Source of the DNA: Deltaproteobacteria bacterium
GTDB taxonomy: Bacteria; Desulfobacterota; Dissulfuribacteria; Dissulfuribacterales; UBA3076
Assembly: GCA_013138705.1 (NCBI GenBank)
Contig: WTCF01000139.1
Location: 1 to 14,618, forward strand
Direction: 5' to 3'
DNA length: 14,618 nt
Numbering within the stretch: the stretch's first letter is position 1; each line of letters starts with the position of its first letter. Shown here piece after piece: positions 1 to 6,916 of the stretch. A model generated the notes under the pieces. The model saw only the letters and a list, made by a program, of their open reading frames with translations. It did no database searches and was not told where the DNA came from. Made by a program: the position numbers and the translations under genes.

Positions 1-293
1 TCCAGCGCAAATCGCAGGGCAAGGAGTATCCCTTTTTCCAGAATACCCGGCTTTACATCCGGATGACCAATAGCCCCGAGATAAATGGCCTTGTATTGCT
101 TGAGATCTTCCACCGCTCCCTCCGGGAGGACCTCTCCTGTTCGCAGATACCGCTCTCCGCCATAATCATACCATGTGAAATCAAGCTCAAATCCGAAACG
201 ATCAGACGCGGCCTTGAGGACCTTTACACCCTCAGTTATCACTTCAGGACCTGTACCGTCCCCTGGAATAACAGCAATTTTGTATGTACTCAT
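1..293 (-). CDS. leuB: 3-isopropylmalate dehydrogenase, N-terminal part (cut by window edge)
   Basis: First 97 codons of an isocitrate/isopropylmalate dehydrogenase family protein; the rest lies beyond the left edge. The family oxidises and decarboxylates 3-isopropylmalate to 2-ketoisocaproate with NAD+ in the cytoplasm, the last step specific to leucine. Visible are the N-terminal GDGTGPEV motif (residues 11-18), YDYGGERYLRTGEVLP (42-57) and the GHPDVKPG segment (76-83), close to the substrate and cofactor loop of this family. ATG start at 293 with AAAGGG eight bases upstream. It is last in the visible leuA-leuC-leuD-leuB run, 137 bases after leuD. The N-terminus alone does not strictly exclude tartrate or isocitrate dehydrogenase relatives, but the position beside leuCD makes leuB by far the likeliest. 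Confidence 0.92.
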   Translation of the reverse strand, partial: MSTYKIAVIPGDGTGPEVITEGVKVLKAASDRFGFELDFTWYDYGGERYLRTGEVLPEGAVEDLKQYKAIYLGAIGHPDVKPGILEKGILLALRFAL

Positions 294-430
294 TATCTAA
301 ACCCTTTATAAGAAGAAAATGTTAAATTTTGAATGCTGAATGTTAAATTAAGGTATAATTTTTATATATCTTAACTCACAATTCCAATCGTTCTACCGCA
401 ATTCAGTATTCAAAATTCAGCATTCAAAAT
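294..430. other. leuD-leuB spacer, AT-rich, repeat-filled
   Basis: This 137-base spacer has no gene. It is AT-rich and mostly consists of the inverted heptamer-repeat structure annotated at 323-433. A smaller nested inverted repeat (TTAAG at 348-352 against CTTAA at 370-374) lies inside. On the minus-strand RNA the second arm of the outer repeat is followed by a U-rich stretch (about 309-322), so partial termination or attenuation before leuB is conceivable, though the 73-base loop makes an efficient intrinsic terminator doubtful. No convincing promoter was seen. Confidence 0.6.
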
Positions 431-433
431 TTA
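323..433. repeat. Inverted pair of heptamer-periodic repeats
   Basis: A perfect 19-base inverted repeat: TAAATTTTGAATGCTGAAT at 323-341 and its reverse complement at 415-433, with 73 bases between. The arms are built from 7-base units. On the minus strand four in-register TGAATNN units occupy 399-426, preceded by TAAATTT (427-433). On the plus strand the register runs TAAATTT (323-329), TGAATGC (330-336), TGAATGT (337-343), TAAATTA (344-350). The stop codon of leuD (431-433) is part of one arm. The pattern resembles the short tandemly repeated heptamers known from cyanobacteria; that comparison is an analogy, not an identification. A MITE-like element with 19-base ends is an alternative, but no target duplication is visible. 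Confidence 0.75.
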
Positions 434-919
434 CAGACTTTTAAGCACATGGGGAATCAAACCCCCATCTGAAATCAACTCCCGCATGAACAGAGGTATG
501 GGCTGGGCCATGAAGACATCTCCTGTAGTCAGGTCCCGGATCTCTCCTGTATCTGCATCCACCTCCACCTCGTCGCCCTCTCCGAGGGCACTGACTGTCT
601 CATCGCACTCGAATATGGGAAGGCCCATATTAAAGGCGTTGCGATAGAAAATCCTGGCAAAGCTCGGTGCAATTACACAACCAATGCCCGCTGCCTTAAG
701 GGCTATAGGAGCATGCTCTCTGGAAGAACCACAACCAAAATTTTTCCCCGCAACTATTATGTCTCCTGGTTTAATCTTTTGGGCAAAATCAGGATCAGCA
801 TCCTCCATACAGTGTTTGGCAAGCTCTGCCGGGTCCGAGGTATTGAGATAGCGTGCCGGAATAATCACATCCGTATCTATATTTTTTCCAAATTTCCAGA
901 CTTTTCCTTTGATTTTCAT
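431..919 (-). CDS. leuD: 3-isopropylmalate dehydratase small subunit
   Basis: LeuD pairs with LeuC to form isopropylmalate isomerase, which converts 2-isopropylmalate to 3-isopropylmalate by dehydration and rehydration. The 162-residue protein is the swivel domain only, the short type found with about 420-residue LeuC partners, unlike the roughly 200-residue enterobacterial form. Visible are [14 protein letters not shown] (12-25) and the [10 protein letters not shown] motif that contacts substrate. The substrate loop reads ARYLNT (22-27); in this family it differs between isopropylmalate and homoaconitate enzymes, and here the leuA and leuB neighbours favour isopropylmalate. ATG at 919, 26 bases after the leuC stop; AGAAGG lies about 12 bases upstream, a rather long spacing. 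The TAA stop falls inside a repeat arm. Confidence 0.95.
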   Translation of the reverse strand: MKIKGKVWKFGKNIDTDVIIPARYLNTSDPAELAKHCMEDADPDFAQKIKPGDIIVAGKNFGCGSSREHAPIALKAAGIGCVIAPSFARIFYRNAFNMGLPIFECDETVSALGEGDEVEVDADTGEIRDLTTGDVFMAQPIPLFMRELISDGGLIPHVLKSL

Positions 920-945
920 GGTTATTAATTGCCTTCTCTTTTCCT

Positions 946-2211
946 TTACAGTTCGTCAGGACCTCCGATCCTACCCAACACCGCACTTGCAGCGGCAATG
1001 GCCGGATTCGCCAGATATACCTCGCTCTCAGGGTGTCCCATCCGGCCGACAAAATTCCTGTTTGTCGTGGCAAGCGCCCGTTCCCCCTTGGCAAGAACCC
1101 CCATATGCCCTCCAAGACAGGGGCCGCAGGTAGGCGGCCCTATCACCGCGCCGGCATTCAGAAAAGTCGTGAGAAATCCCTTCTCAAGTGCCTGGATATA
1201 CACTGTAGGAGTAGTAGGAATGACTATCAATCTCAGACCTTTTGACACCCGCCGTCCGGATATGACATCAGCGGCCAGGGCCAGGTCCTCAAGACGACCA
1301 TTCGTACAGGAACCGATCACCACCTGATCCAGAGGTACGTTTCCCACTTCTGAAATACCCTTGGTATTTTCAGGCAAATGAGGACAGGCCACCTGAGGTT
1401 CTATCTCGCTGCAGTCATACTCAACAACCTTGACGTATCGGCCGTCCTCATCACTGCGATATAGAGTAAAATCCCTGACCGCCCGATCAGTCACATAATT
1501 CAAGGTCGTATCATCAGGATTAATAAGTCCCACTTTGCCACCGGCCTCGATGGCCATGTTGGACATGGTAAAACGGCCGGCCATGGACATGGAATCAATC
1601 ACCGGACCCGTGAATTCCATGGCCATATACAGGGCACCGTCCACACCGATATCGCCTATGGTATAGAGTATCAAATCCTTGCCACCGACCCAGGGCCGGA
1701 GCTTTCCTTTGTACACAAACTTTATGGATTCCGGTACCTTGAACCAGGTCTTCCCTGTCATCATGGTAGCAGCCAGATCAGTGCTCCCTACCCCTGTGGC
1801 AAAGGTCCCCATGGCACCGTATGTACACGTGTGACTGTCAGCCCCTATAACCACGTCACCTGGAAGCACCAGGCCTTTTTCCGGGAGCAGCACGTGTTCT
1901 ACTCCGGACTCTCCGCCATCATAGTGATGAACAATACCCTGTTCAGCGGCAAACTCCCGGAGAAGCCGGGCCTGCTCAGCACTCATAATATCCTTGTTAG
2001 GAACAAAGTGGTCTGACACCAGAGCGATCTTTTCTCTATCAAAAACAGTATTTACACCTGCCTGTCTGAAGATTTTTATGGCAATTGGGGCTGTTATGTC
2101 GTTGCCTAGTGCAAAGTCCACATCAACTTCTACCAGTTGACCCGGCTCCACACTGTCCAGACCGGCATGGGCAGCCAGGATCTTTTCAGCTATCGTCATC
2201 GGTCGGCTCAT
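946..2211 (-). CDS. leuC: 3-isopropylmalate dehydratase large subunit
   Basis: Catalytic, iron-sulfur subunit of isopropylmalate isomerase, an aconitase-superfamily enzyme. At 421 residues it is the shorter LeuC/homoaconitase type, matching the short LeuD encoded next. The three cysteines that hold the [4Fe-4S] cluster are visible: Cys302 in VIGSCTNGR and Cys362 and Cys365 in [23 protein letters not shown] (123-135) is the other signature of the family. The cytoplasmic complex acts between LeuA and LeuB in leucine synthesis. ATG start at 2211 with GAGAG six bases upstream, 40 bases after the leuA stop; leuD follows after 26 bases, so the two subunits are probably co-translated. The sister family homoaconitase is the main alternative, made unlikely by context. 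Confidence 0.96.
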   Translation of the reverse strand: MSRPMTIAEKILAAHAGLDSVEPGQLVEVDVDFALGNDITAPIAIKIFRQAGVNTVFDREKIALVSDHFVPNKDIMSAEQARLLREFAAEQGIVHHYDGGESGVEHVLLPEKGLVLPGDVVIGADSHTCTYGAMGTFATGVGSTDLAATMMTGKTWFKVPESIKFVYKGKLRPWVGGKDLILYTIGDIGVDGALYMAMEFTGPVIDSMSMAGRFTMSNMAIEAGGKVGLINPDDTTLNYVTDRAVRDFTLYRSDEDGRYVKVVEYDCSEIEPQVACPHLPENTKGISEVGNVPLDQVVIGSCTNGRLEDLALAADVISGRRVSKGLRLIVIPTTPTVYIQALEKGFLTTFLNAGAVIGPPTCGPCLGGHMGVLAKGERALATTNRNFVGRMGHPESEVYLANPAIAAASAVLGRIGGPDEL

Positions 2212-2251
2212 AATATACTCTCTAACTCAGGCACTGAATTTGTGGTGAGAA

Positions 2252-3781
2252 TTACTGAGGCGCATTTTCCTTCATGTGTTCAAGACGATTCAGGGCGTTC
2301 AAGTATGCCCTGACACTAGCAGTAATTATATCAGGATCGGTCCCATGGCCTGTGACCACATAGCTGCCTTCTTCAAGACGCACAGAGACTTCTCCCTGGG
2401 CATCCGTGCCTCCTGTAATGGAGTTTACAGCAAAACGGAGCAGATGGCTTTCAGTCTTTACGAGCTCGGCCACTGCCTTATAGGCCGCATCTATCGGACC
2501 GGCCCCCAGGCTCACTCCATCGACCTCCTTGCCATCTATTTCCACTGTTACGGTTGCGGTCGGCCTGATGCCGCTTCCACCGGCAACATGGAGGTAAACA
2601 AGACGATAACGATCAGGAATTCGGAGCACCTCCTCTGCAACGAGGGCCTCAATATCCTCCGGATAAACCTCCTTCTTCTTGTCTGCAAGGGACTTGAACC
2701 TTTTAAACACCCTATCGATCTCTTCATCGCTGAGCTTGTAGCCTACTTCCTCAAGCTTTGCCTTAAGGGCATGTCTCCCGGAGTGTTTCCCAAGGACCAG
2801 GGTCCCTTTGCTAAGACCTATGTCCTTGGGATCGATAATCTCATAGGTCGTACGTTCCTTTAAGACCCCGTCCTGGTGGATTCCGGACTCGTGTGCAAAG
2901 GCGTTGTCCCCTACTATGGCCTTGTTCGCCTGAACTACCATTCCGGTAAGCATGCTTACCAGCCGGCTGGCAGCCATGATGTGTTGAGAAGATATCGCCG
3001 TGTCAAAGGGAAGGACGTCTCGCCTGGTACGGATGGCCATGACCAACTCTTCCATAGCGGCATTTCCCGCCCTCTCACCTATGCCGTTCACAGTGCACTC
3101 CACTTGTCTTGCACCTTGCTCTAAAGCTGTCAGCACATTCGCTGTGGCCAGTCCCAGATCGTTGTGACAGTGTACACTCAAGATCGCTTTGTGGATGTTG
3201 GGAGTGTGCTCGACCACATATCGGATCATCCTGCCAAAGTCATGCGGTATGGCATACCCTACTGTGTCCGGAAAATTGACAGTAGTGGCACCGGCATCTA
3301 TCACTGCCTCAAAGACCTTGCAAAGGAAATCCAGATCGCTCCGGCTTGCGTCTTCAGCGGAAAACTCCACATTGCTGGTGTATTTTGCAGCATACCCTAC
3401 CGCAGCTTGGGCCATATCCAGTACCTGCTCCCTGGTCTTTCTCAGTTTATACTGGAGGTGGATATCAGAGGTAGCAATGAACGTATGTATTCGAGGATTT
3501 TCCCCCTCCTTTATGGCCTCCCATGCAGTATCGATGTCTTTCTCATTGGCACGGGCCAGGGCAGCAATTTGTAAACCCATGAGTTCCTGTGCAATGCGCT
3601 TAACACTCTCAAAATCACCCGGGGAAGCAACAGGAAATCCGGCCTCGATCACATCGACATTCAGCTTCTTCAACTGCCTCCCGATCTGGAGTTTCTCCTC
3701 AACATTTAAAGATACACCAGGGGACTGCTCACCGTCCCTTAATGTGGTATCAAATATTATTATCCTATCACTGCTGCTCAT
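2252..3781 (-). CDS. leuA: 2-isopropylmalate synthase
   Basis: Condenses acetyl-CoA with 2-ketoisovalerate to 2-isopropylmalate, the committed step to leucine. The 509-residue protein has the full layout: an N-terminal TIM barrel with [15 protein letters not shown] (11-25), the metal-binding HCHND (204-208) and GIGERAGN (233-240), giving likely metal ligands Asp16, His204, His206 and Asn240; then a linker; then a C-terminal regulatory domain from about residue 390 with [11 protein letters not shown] and a GAGPIDAAY segment, where leucine normally binds as feedback inhibitor. The complete regulatory domain argues for a leucine-sensitive synthase rather than homocitrate synthase; citramalate synthase is possible but less likely beside leuC, leuD and leuB. 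ATG at 3781, only five bases after the pssA stop; the purine-rich GAGGGG is about 11 bases upstream, so translational coupling to pssA is likely. Confidence 0.96.
   Translation of the reverse strand: MSSSDRIIIFDTTLRDGEQSPGVSLNVEEKLQIGRQLKKLNVDVIEAGFPVASPGDFESVKRIAQELMGLQIAALARANEKDIDTAWEAIKEGENPRIHTFIATSDIHLQYKLRKTREQVLDMAQAAVGYAAKYTSNVEFSAEDASRSDLDFLCKVFEAVIDAGATTVNFPDTVGYAIPHDFGRMIRYVVEHTPNIHKAILSVHCHNDLGLATANVLTALEQGARQVECTVNGIGERAGNAAMEELVMAIRTRRDVLPFDTAISSQHIMAASRLVSMLTGMVVQANKAIVGDNAFAHESGIHQDGVLKERTTYEIIDPKDIGLSKGTLVLGKHSGRHALKAKLEEVGYKLSDEEIDRVFKRFKSLADKKKEVYPEDIEALVAEEVLRIPDRYRLVYLHVAGGSGIRPTATVTVEIDGKEVDGVSLGAGPIDAAYKAVAELVKTESHLLRFAVNSITGGTDAQGEVSVRLEEGSYVVTGHGTDPDIITASVRAYLNALNRLEHMKENAPQ
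2945..2970. repeat. Two overlapping perfect palindromes inside leuA
   Basis: GGTAAGCATGCTTACC (2945-2960) is a perfect 16-base palindrome and CCAGCCGGCTGG (2959-2970) a perfect 12-base one; they share two bases. They lie in leuA codons for the segment around SRLVSMLTG. Both follow directly from the sequence. Whether they have a role (protein binding site, hairpin in mRNA) or are coincidence is unknown. Confidence 0.4.
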
Positions 3782-3786
3782 TTTCT

Positions 3787-4599
3787 TTACGTCCCCTCAT
3801 CTCTGCCAGGGGAAACATCTTTACTGTGATGTTCCGCACCAGACCTCAACGACCTGGGTCTCAGTGCCCTAATGGACATCAAGACAGGCCCGGATATCAC
3901 ATAGATACCTATAAGGACAAATAGCGTCACCTTGGGCTCCATAGCAACTACCATTATGGCCAGAATCAGCACTACCATACCGGAAAAAGGGTGCTGCTGA
4001 AGCCAGCGGATTTCCTTGAAGTTATGGTAACGCACATTGCTGACCATCAGAAAAGAAAGGCCATAGACCATGATCAGCACTGCCACATGACGTACCGGCC
4101 CAAATATGCCGACATGCTGGCATAAAAGCACAGATGTGGCCAATACGGCCGCTGCAGAGGGACATGGCAGACCAAGGAAGTAATCCCTTGTGCTGCTATT
4201 GCTGCTCTGGCTCAGGGTATTGAATCTGGCCAGCCTGAGGGCAGTGGTTGCCACATACAGGAAGGCAGCAAGCCATCCGAGCCGGCCGTAATCATGCAGC
4301 CCCCACATAAAGGCCAGTATGCCAGGGGCCACTCCAAAGGCCACCAGGTCTGAAAGGGAATCATACTCCATACCAAATCTACTCGTAGTACGGGTCCAAC
4401 GAGCCACCCTGCCGTCCAGACCATCCAGGACAAAGGATATTAAAATGGCCACGGCAGCGGCCTGATAATTCCCTTCAATCGCGGCAATAATGGCATAGAA
4501 TCCGCTGAACAGGCTTGCCGAGGTCAGCAGGTTTGGAAGGAGATATATGCTACGTCTTGAAGTCTTGTCTGCTGAATCACCGCTTTGCTTTTGTTTCAT
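3787..4599 (-). CDS. pssA: CDP-diacylglycerol--serine O-phosphatidyltransferase
   Basis: Integral membrane enzyme that transfers serine to CDP-diacylglycerol, making phosphatidylserine. The CDP-alcohol phosphatidyltransferase signature is complete: Asp62-Gly63, Ala66-Arg67, Gly76, Asp80 and Asp84 within [20 protein letters not shown] (61-80) and the following SLSD. The N-terminus [18 protein letters not shown] (23-40) is typical of bacterial PssA, and hydrophobic segments continue to about residue 245. At 270 residues the length is normal for the membrane (Bacillus-type) class, which is unrelated to the soluble enterobacterial PssA. The charged, probably cytoplasmic tail ends in GRDEGT. ATG at 4599 with GGGGG about seven bases upstream. 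It follows psd after a 65-base repeat-bearing spacer and runs almost directly into leuA. A phosphatidylglycerophosphate synthase is less likely given psd next door. Confidence 0.94.
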   Translation of the reverse strand: MKQKQSGDSADKTSRRSIYLLPNLLTSASLFSGFYAIIAAIEGNYQAAAVAILISFVLDGLDGRVARWTRTTSRFGMEYDSLSDLVAFGVAPGILAFMWGLHDYGRLGWLAAFLYVATTALRLARFNTLSQSSNSSTRDYFLGLPCPSAAAVLATSVLLCQHVGIFGPVRHVAVLIMVYGLSFLMVSNVRYHNFKEIRWLQQHPFSGMVVLILAIMVVAMEPKVTLFVLIGIYVISGPVLMSIRALRPRSLRSGAEHHSKDVSPGRDEGT

Positions 4600-4664
4600 G
4601 GGAGACCCCCTGTTAGAAATAAGGAATTGGGAATTAGTCTCTTAATTATGATATTCGTGTTTTA
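4600..4664. repeat. psd-pssA spacer with GGAATTN heptamers and a 9-base direct repeat
   Basis: The plus strand has two tandem 7-base units, GGAATTG (4623-4629) and GGAATTA (4630-4636), the same kind of period as the TGAATNN units near 323-433. A 9-base direct repeat, ATTATGATA, occurs at 4645-4653 and 4664-4672; the second copy overlaps the psd stop codon. No terminator or promoter is evident. The two heptamers alone would be unremarkable; they are listed because related units occur in other spacers. Confidence 0.4.
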
Positions 4665-5315
4665 TTATGATAGAATATTTTTGGCAAGAACCGTCTGCCC
4701 GGCCACTGTCCGGTCGCCCTTTTTCACCAACACTGAAACATCCTTCGGAACATACACGTCAAGGCGAGATCCAAAACGAATGAGTCCAAAGCGTTCACCG
4801 ATTTTAACCCTATCACCGACCTCAGCCCAACAAACAATTCGCCTGGCTATTATACCCGCCACCTGTACAACGGTCAGCTCCATTTCGTCCTCGCTGCGAA
4901 TCAAAAGGGCATTTCGCTCGTTTTCAAGCAAGGCCCTTTTGCGGTCAGCAGGCCAGAAGGATCCCGGCTGGTACGAAATTTGTTGAACCTTGCCCGTAAT
5001 TGGGGCCCTGTTTACATGCACATTAAAAATATTCATGAATATACTGATTCGCTTTACGTCTTTTCCGTTAAGGGAGCCTGTGTTGTCTTCAGCTATATCT
5101 ATGACCCGACCGTCAGCAGGTGATACCACCAGATCCGAGCCTGATGGAATTATACGCTCAGGGTCCCGAAAGAAAAAGAGAACAAAGACCGCAATCACAA
5201 AAAAGACCACGGCCGGAACAGGCCAGTTGAGTATAGAACATATCACAGCGGCCAGGACGGCAATACCTATGAAAGGGACTCCTTCCTTGGCAACTGGAAT
5301 GCGGTGAGAATGCAT
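4665..5315 (-). CDS. psd: Phosphatidylserine decarboxylase proenzyme (short type)
   Basis: Converts phosphatidylserine to phosphatidylethanolamine at the inner membrane. The 216-residue proenzyme is expected to cleave itself between Gly182 and Ser183 in RFGSR (180-184), leaving a pyruvoyl group on the small alpha chain. Other family landmarks are SPADGR (65-70, likely active-site Asp68) and NVHVNR (98-103, His100). Two hydrophobic segments, about 14-30 and 33-49, anchor the N-terminus, followed by RDPERIIP. The length fits the short bacterial Psd class rather than the roughly 300-residue E. coli type. ATG at 5315 gives the expected N-terminus, but no clear Shine-Dalgarno sequence precedes it; it starts 19 bases after the ilvC stop, so translation may be coupled to ilvC. 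pssA, encoding the preceding enzyme, follows. Confidence 0.94.
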   Translation of the reverse strand: MHSHRIPVAKEGVPFIGIAVLAAVICSILNWPVPAVVFFVIAVFVLFFFRDPERIIPSGSDLVVSPADGRVIDIAEDNTGSLNGKDVKRISIFMNIFNVHVNRAPITGKVQQISYQPGSFWPADRKRALLENERNALLIRSEDEMELTVVQVAGIIARRIVCWAEVGDRVKIGERFGLIRFGSRLDVYVPKDVSVLVKKGDRTVAGQTVLAKNILS

Positions 5316-5334
5316 TAAGGGCTTAGAGCCGGGG

Positions 5335-6321
5335 CTACTTGAGCCAGCTCATCATATCCCTCAGGCGGGAGCCGACCTCTTCTATAGGATGTTCCTTTTC
5401 CCGCTGTCTGAGGGCGTTGAATACAGGGCGTTTGACTTGGTTTTCCAGCATCCACTCCCCGGCAAATCTGCCACTCTGAACCTCATCAAGGATCTTGCGC
5501 ATCTCCTTTCTTGTTTCTTCTGTTATTATGCGCTTCCCCCTGGTAAGATCGCCATATTCCGCCGTATCGCTGATTGAGTAACGCATCTGCGACAGACCGC
5601 CTTCGTAAATCAGGTCAACTATGAGCTTGAGCTCGTGGCAGCACTCGAAGTATGCTATCTCCGGCTGATAACCTGCTCCAACCAGGGTCTCAAAACCGGC
5701 TTTTATGAGCTCGGTGACCCCGCCACAAAGGACACATTGCTCGCCGAAAAGATCAGTCTCGGTCTCTTCTTTATACGTGGTTTCAATGACCCCCGCACGG
5801 GTGGCGCCTATGCCGTTTGCATAGGCAAGTGCCCTCTGAAGGGCTTCTCCCGTGTAATCCTGATGTATGGCCACCAGGCTGGGCACACCGGCGCCCCTTT
5901 CGTATTCCCTGCGCACCAGATGTCCCGGGCCTTTGGGTGCAACCATGGTAACGTCCACGTCAGCAGGAGGGATTATCTGGCCAAAGTGAATGTTGAAGCC
6001 ATGGGCAAAAAGGAGCATGTTCCCGGTCTTCAGATTTGGCTCAATAGCACTTTCGTATAGCCGGCCCTGGACATGATCAGGCACCAGGACCATGATGAGC
6101 TCTCCCTTGGCTGCAGCTTCTCCGGCACTTACAGGCTTAAACCCGTGTTTGACTGCAAGATCATGATTGGATGTTCCAGGGAGTTCCCCCACGACAACGG
6201 ACAACCCACTATCTCTCAAGTTCTGGGCATGGGCGTGCCCTTGGCTACCATAGCCGATTATGGCTATGGTCTTTCCTTGAAGTATGTCCATGGGGGCATC
6301 TTGTTCGTAATAAATTCTCAT
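5335..6321 (-). CDS. ilvC: Ketol-acid reductoisomerase, class I; cofactor loop suggests NADH preference
   Basis: Isomerises and reduces acetohydroxy acids in valine, leucine and isoleucine synthesis. At 328 residues it is the short class I enzyme. The N-terminal Rossmann domain has [17 protein letters not shown] (23-39). Knotted C-terminal domain residues are in place: likely catalytic His107 (FAHGFN), Mg2+ ligands Asp190 and Glu194 (TDLFGEQ), Glu226 and Glu230 (ECCHE), and Ser251. Oddity: the loop after strand beta-2 reads [11 protein letters not shown] (42-52), where NADPH enzymes commonly have VGLRxGS; the Arg that usually meets the 2'-phosphate is Leu47 and an acidic Glu46 sits at the strand end, a pattern linked to NADH-preferring enzymes. 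ATG at 6321 with AAGGAG nine bases upstream. It follows ilvN after 84 bases. Confidence 0.96.
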   Translation of the reverse strand: MRIYYEQDAPMDILQGKTIAIIGYGSQGHAHAQNLRDSGLSVVVGELPGTSNHDLAVKHGFKPVSAGEAAAKGELIMVLVPDHVQGRLYESAIEPNLKTGNMLLFAHGFNIHFGQIIPPADVDVTMVAPKGPGHLVRREYERGAGVPSLVAIHQDYTGEALQRALAYANGIGATRAGVIETTYKEETETDLFGEQCVLCGGVTELIKAGFETLVGAGYQPEIAYFECCHELKLIVDLIYEGGLSQMRYSISDTAEYGDLTRGKRIITEETRKEMRKILDEVQSGRFAGEWMLENQVKRPVFNALRQREKEHPIEEVGSRLRDMMSWLK

Positions 6322-6405
6322 CCTCTGTAGCTCCTTTCTAGTAATCGTTCACACCCCTTGGCATCCGTTTTTCGGTGAACCCTGAATCTCTGAACCCGTG
6401 AACGG
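6322..6405. repeat. ilvN-ilvC spacer with TGAAYNN(N) repeats
   Basis: This 84-base spacer holds four TGAA-led units on the plus strand, starting at 6376, 6383, 6391 and 6399 (steps of 7, 8 and 8), with the last running into the ilvN stop codon. CGTTCAC (6346-6352) is partly complementary to the GTGAAC in the array, so a weak stem is possible. The side nearest ilvC supplies its ribosome binding site. No T-run or obvious promoter was seen. The layout echoes the repeat at the leuD end, where the array likewise touches the stop codon. Confidence 0.5.
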
Positions 6406-6891
6406 TTACATCGTCTTTTTCTCTCTCATCATGGCTATGGTACCAGTTCTTGTAATTTCTTTGATTCCAATTGGACGGAGTAGCTCTATTACTGCCTTTA
6501 GTTTTGACTCCGGTCCGGTGACCTCTAAGGTGTAAGATTTAGGGCTTACGTCAACGACCTTGCAACGGAATATATCGCAAATACGTAATATCTCGGCCCT
6601 GGATTGTTCCTCAGCCCTGACCTTGATCAAGGACATCTCGCGCTCAACAAACTCACCTTCACTCACATCCACGACCTTGAAGACATCCACCAGGCGCCTG
6701 AGCTGTTTGATTATTTGCTCAATTATAAATTCATCGCCTCTTGTCACCAGTGTGAGGTGTGACAGGCTCGGGTCCAGGGTTGCAGCCACATTAAGGCTCT
6801 CAATATTAAACGCCCGCCCACTGAAAAGCCCTGTTATGCGGGAAAGGGCACCAGGAGTATTTTCAACTAATACAGAGAGAGTATGCTTCAT
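6406..6891 (-). CDS. ilvN: Acetolactate synthase small (regulatory) subunit
   Basis: Regulatory partner of IlvB; it raises catalytic activity and confers feedback inhibition, usually by valine. The 161-residue protein has the standard two-part build: an N-terminal ACT domain (about residues 3-77) starting HTLSVLVENTPGALSRITG and including FNIESLNV, and a C-terminal ACT-like domain (about 84-158) with FRCKVVDVSPKSYTLEVTG. The length matches the ilvH/ilvN type of about 160 residues rather than the short enterobacterial ilvN/ilvM type. ATG at 6891 with AAGGAG nine bases upstream; 25 bases after the ilvB stop, consistent with co-translation of the two subunits. The TAA stop is adjacent to a short repeat array in the following spacer. 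Confidence 0.96.
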   Translation of the reverse strand: MKHTLSVLVENTPGALSRITGLFSGRAFNIESLNVAATLDPSLSHLTLVTRGDEFIIEQIIKQLRRLVDVFKVVDVSEGEFVEREMSLIKVRAEEQSRAEILRICDIFRCKVVDVSPKSYTLEVTGPESKLKAVIELLRPIGIKEITRTGTIAMMREKKTM

Positions 6892-6916
6892 AGGGCCAAG
6901 CTCCTTATCCTAAATA

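Noticed and set aside
63..311. Plus-strand open frame at the left edge
   Set aside because: It is opposite the leuB N-terminal region, which is firmly identified on the minus strand by GDGTGPEV and GHPDVKPG.
323..433. Inverted repeat as a CRISPR unit or insertion sequence
   Set aside because: There are no regular unique spacers, no transposase and no flanking target duplication; the internal 7-base period explains the arms better.
2276..2863. Plus-strand open frame of 195 codons opposite the leuA 3' half
   Set aside because: Antisense shadow of leuA; no domain signature and no ribosome binding context to support it.
3189..3872. Plus-strand open frame of 227 codons opposite leuA
   Set aside because: Antisense to leuA with low-complexity composition and no family features; a shadow frame.
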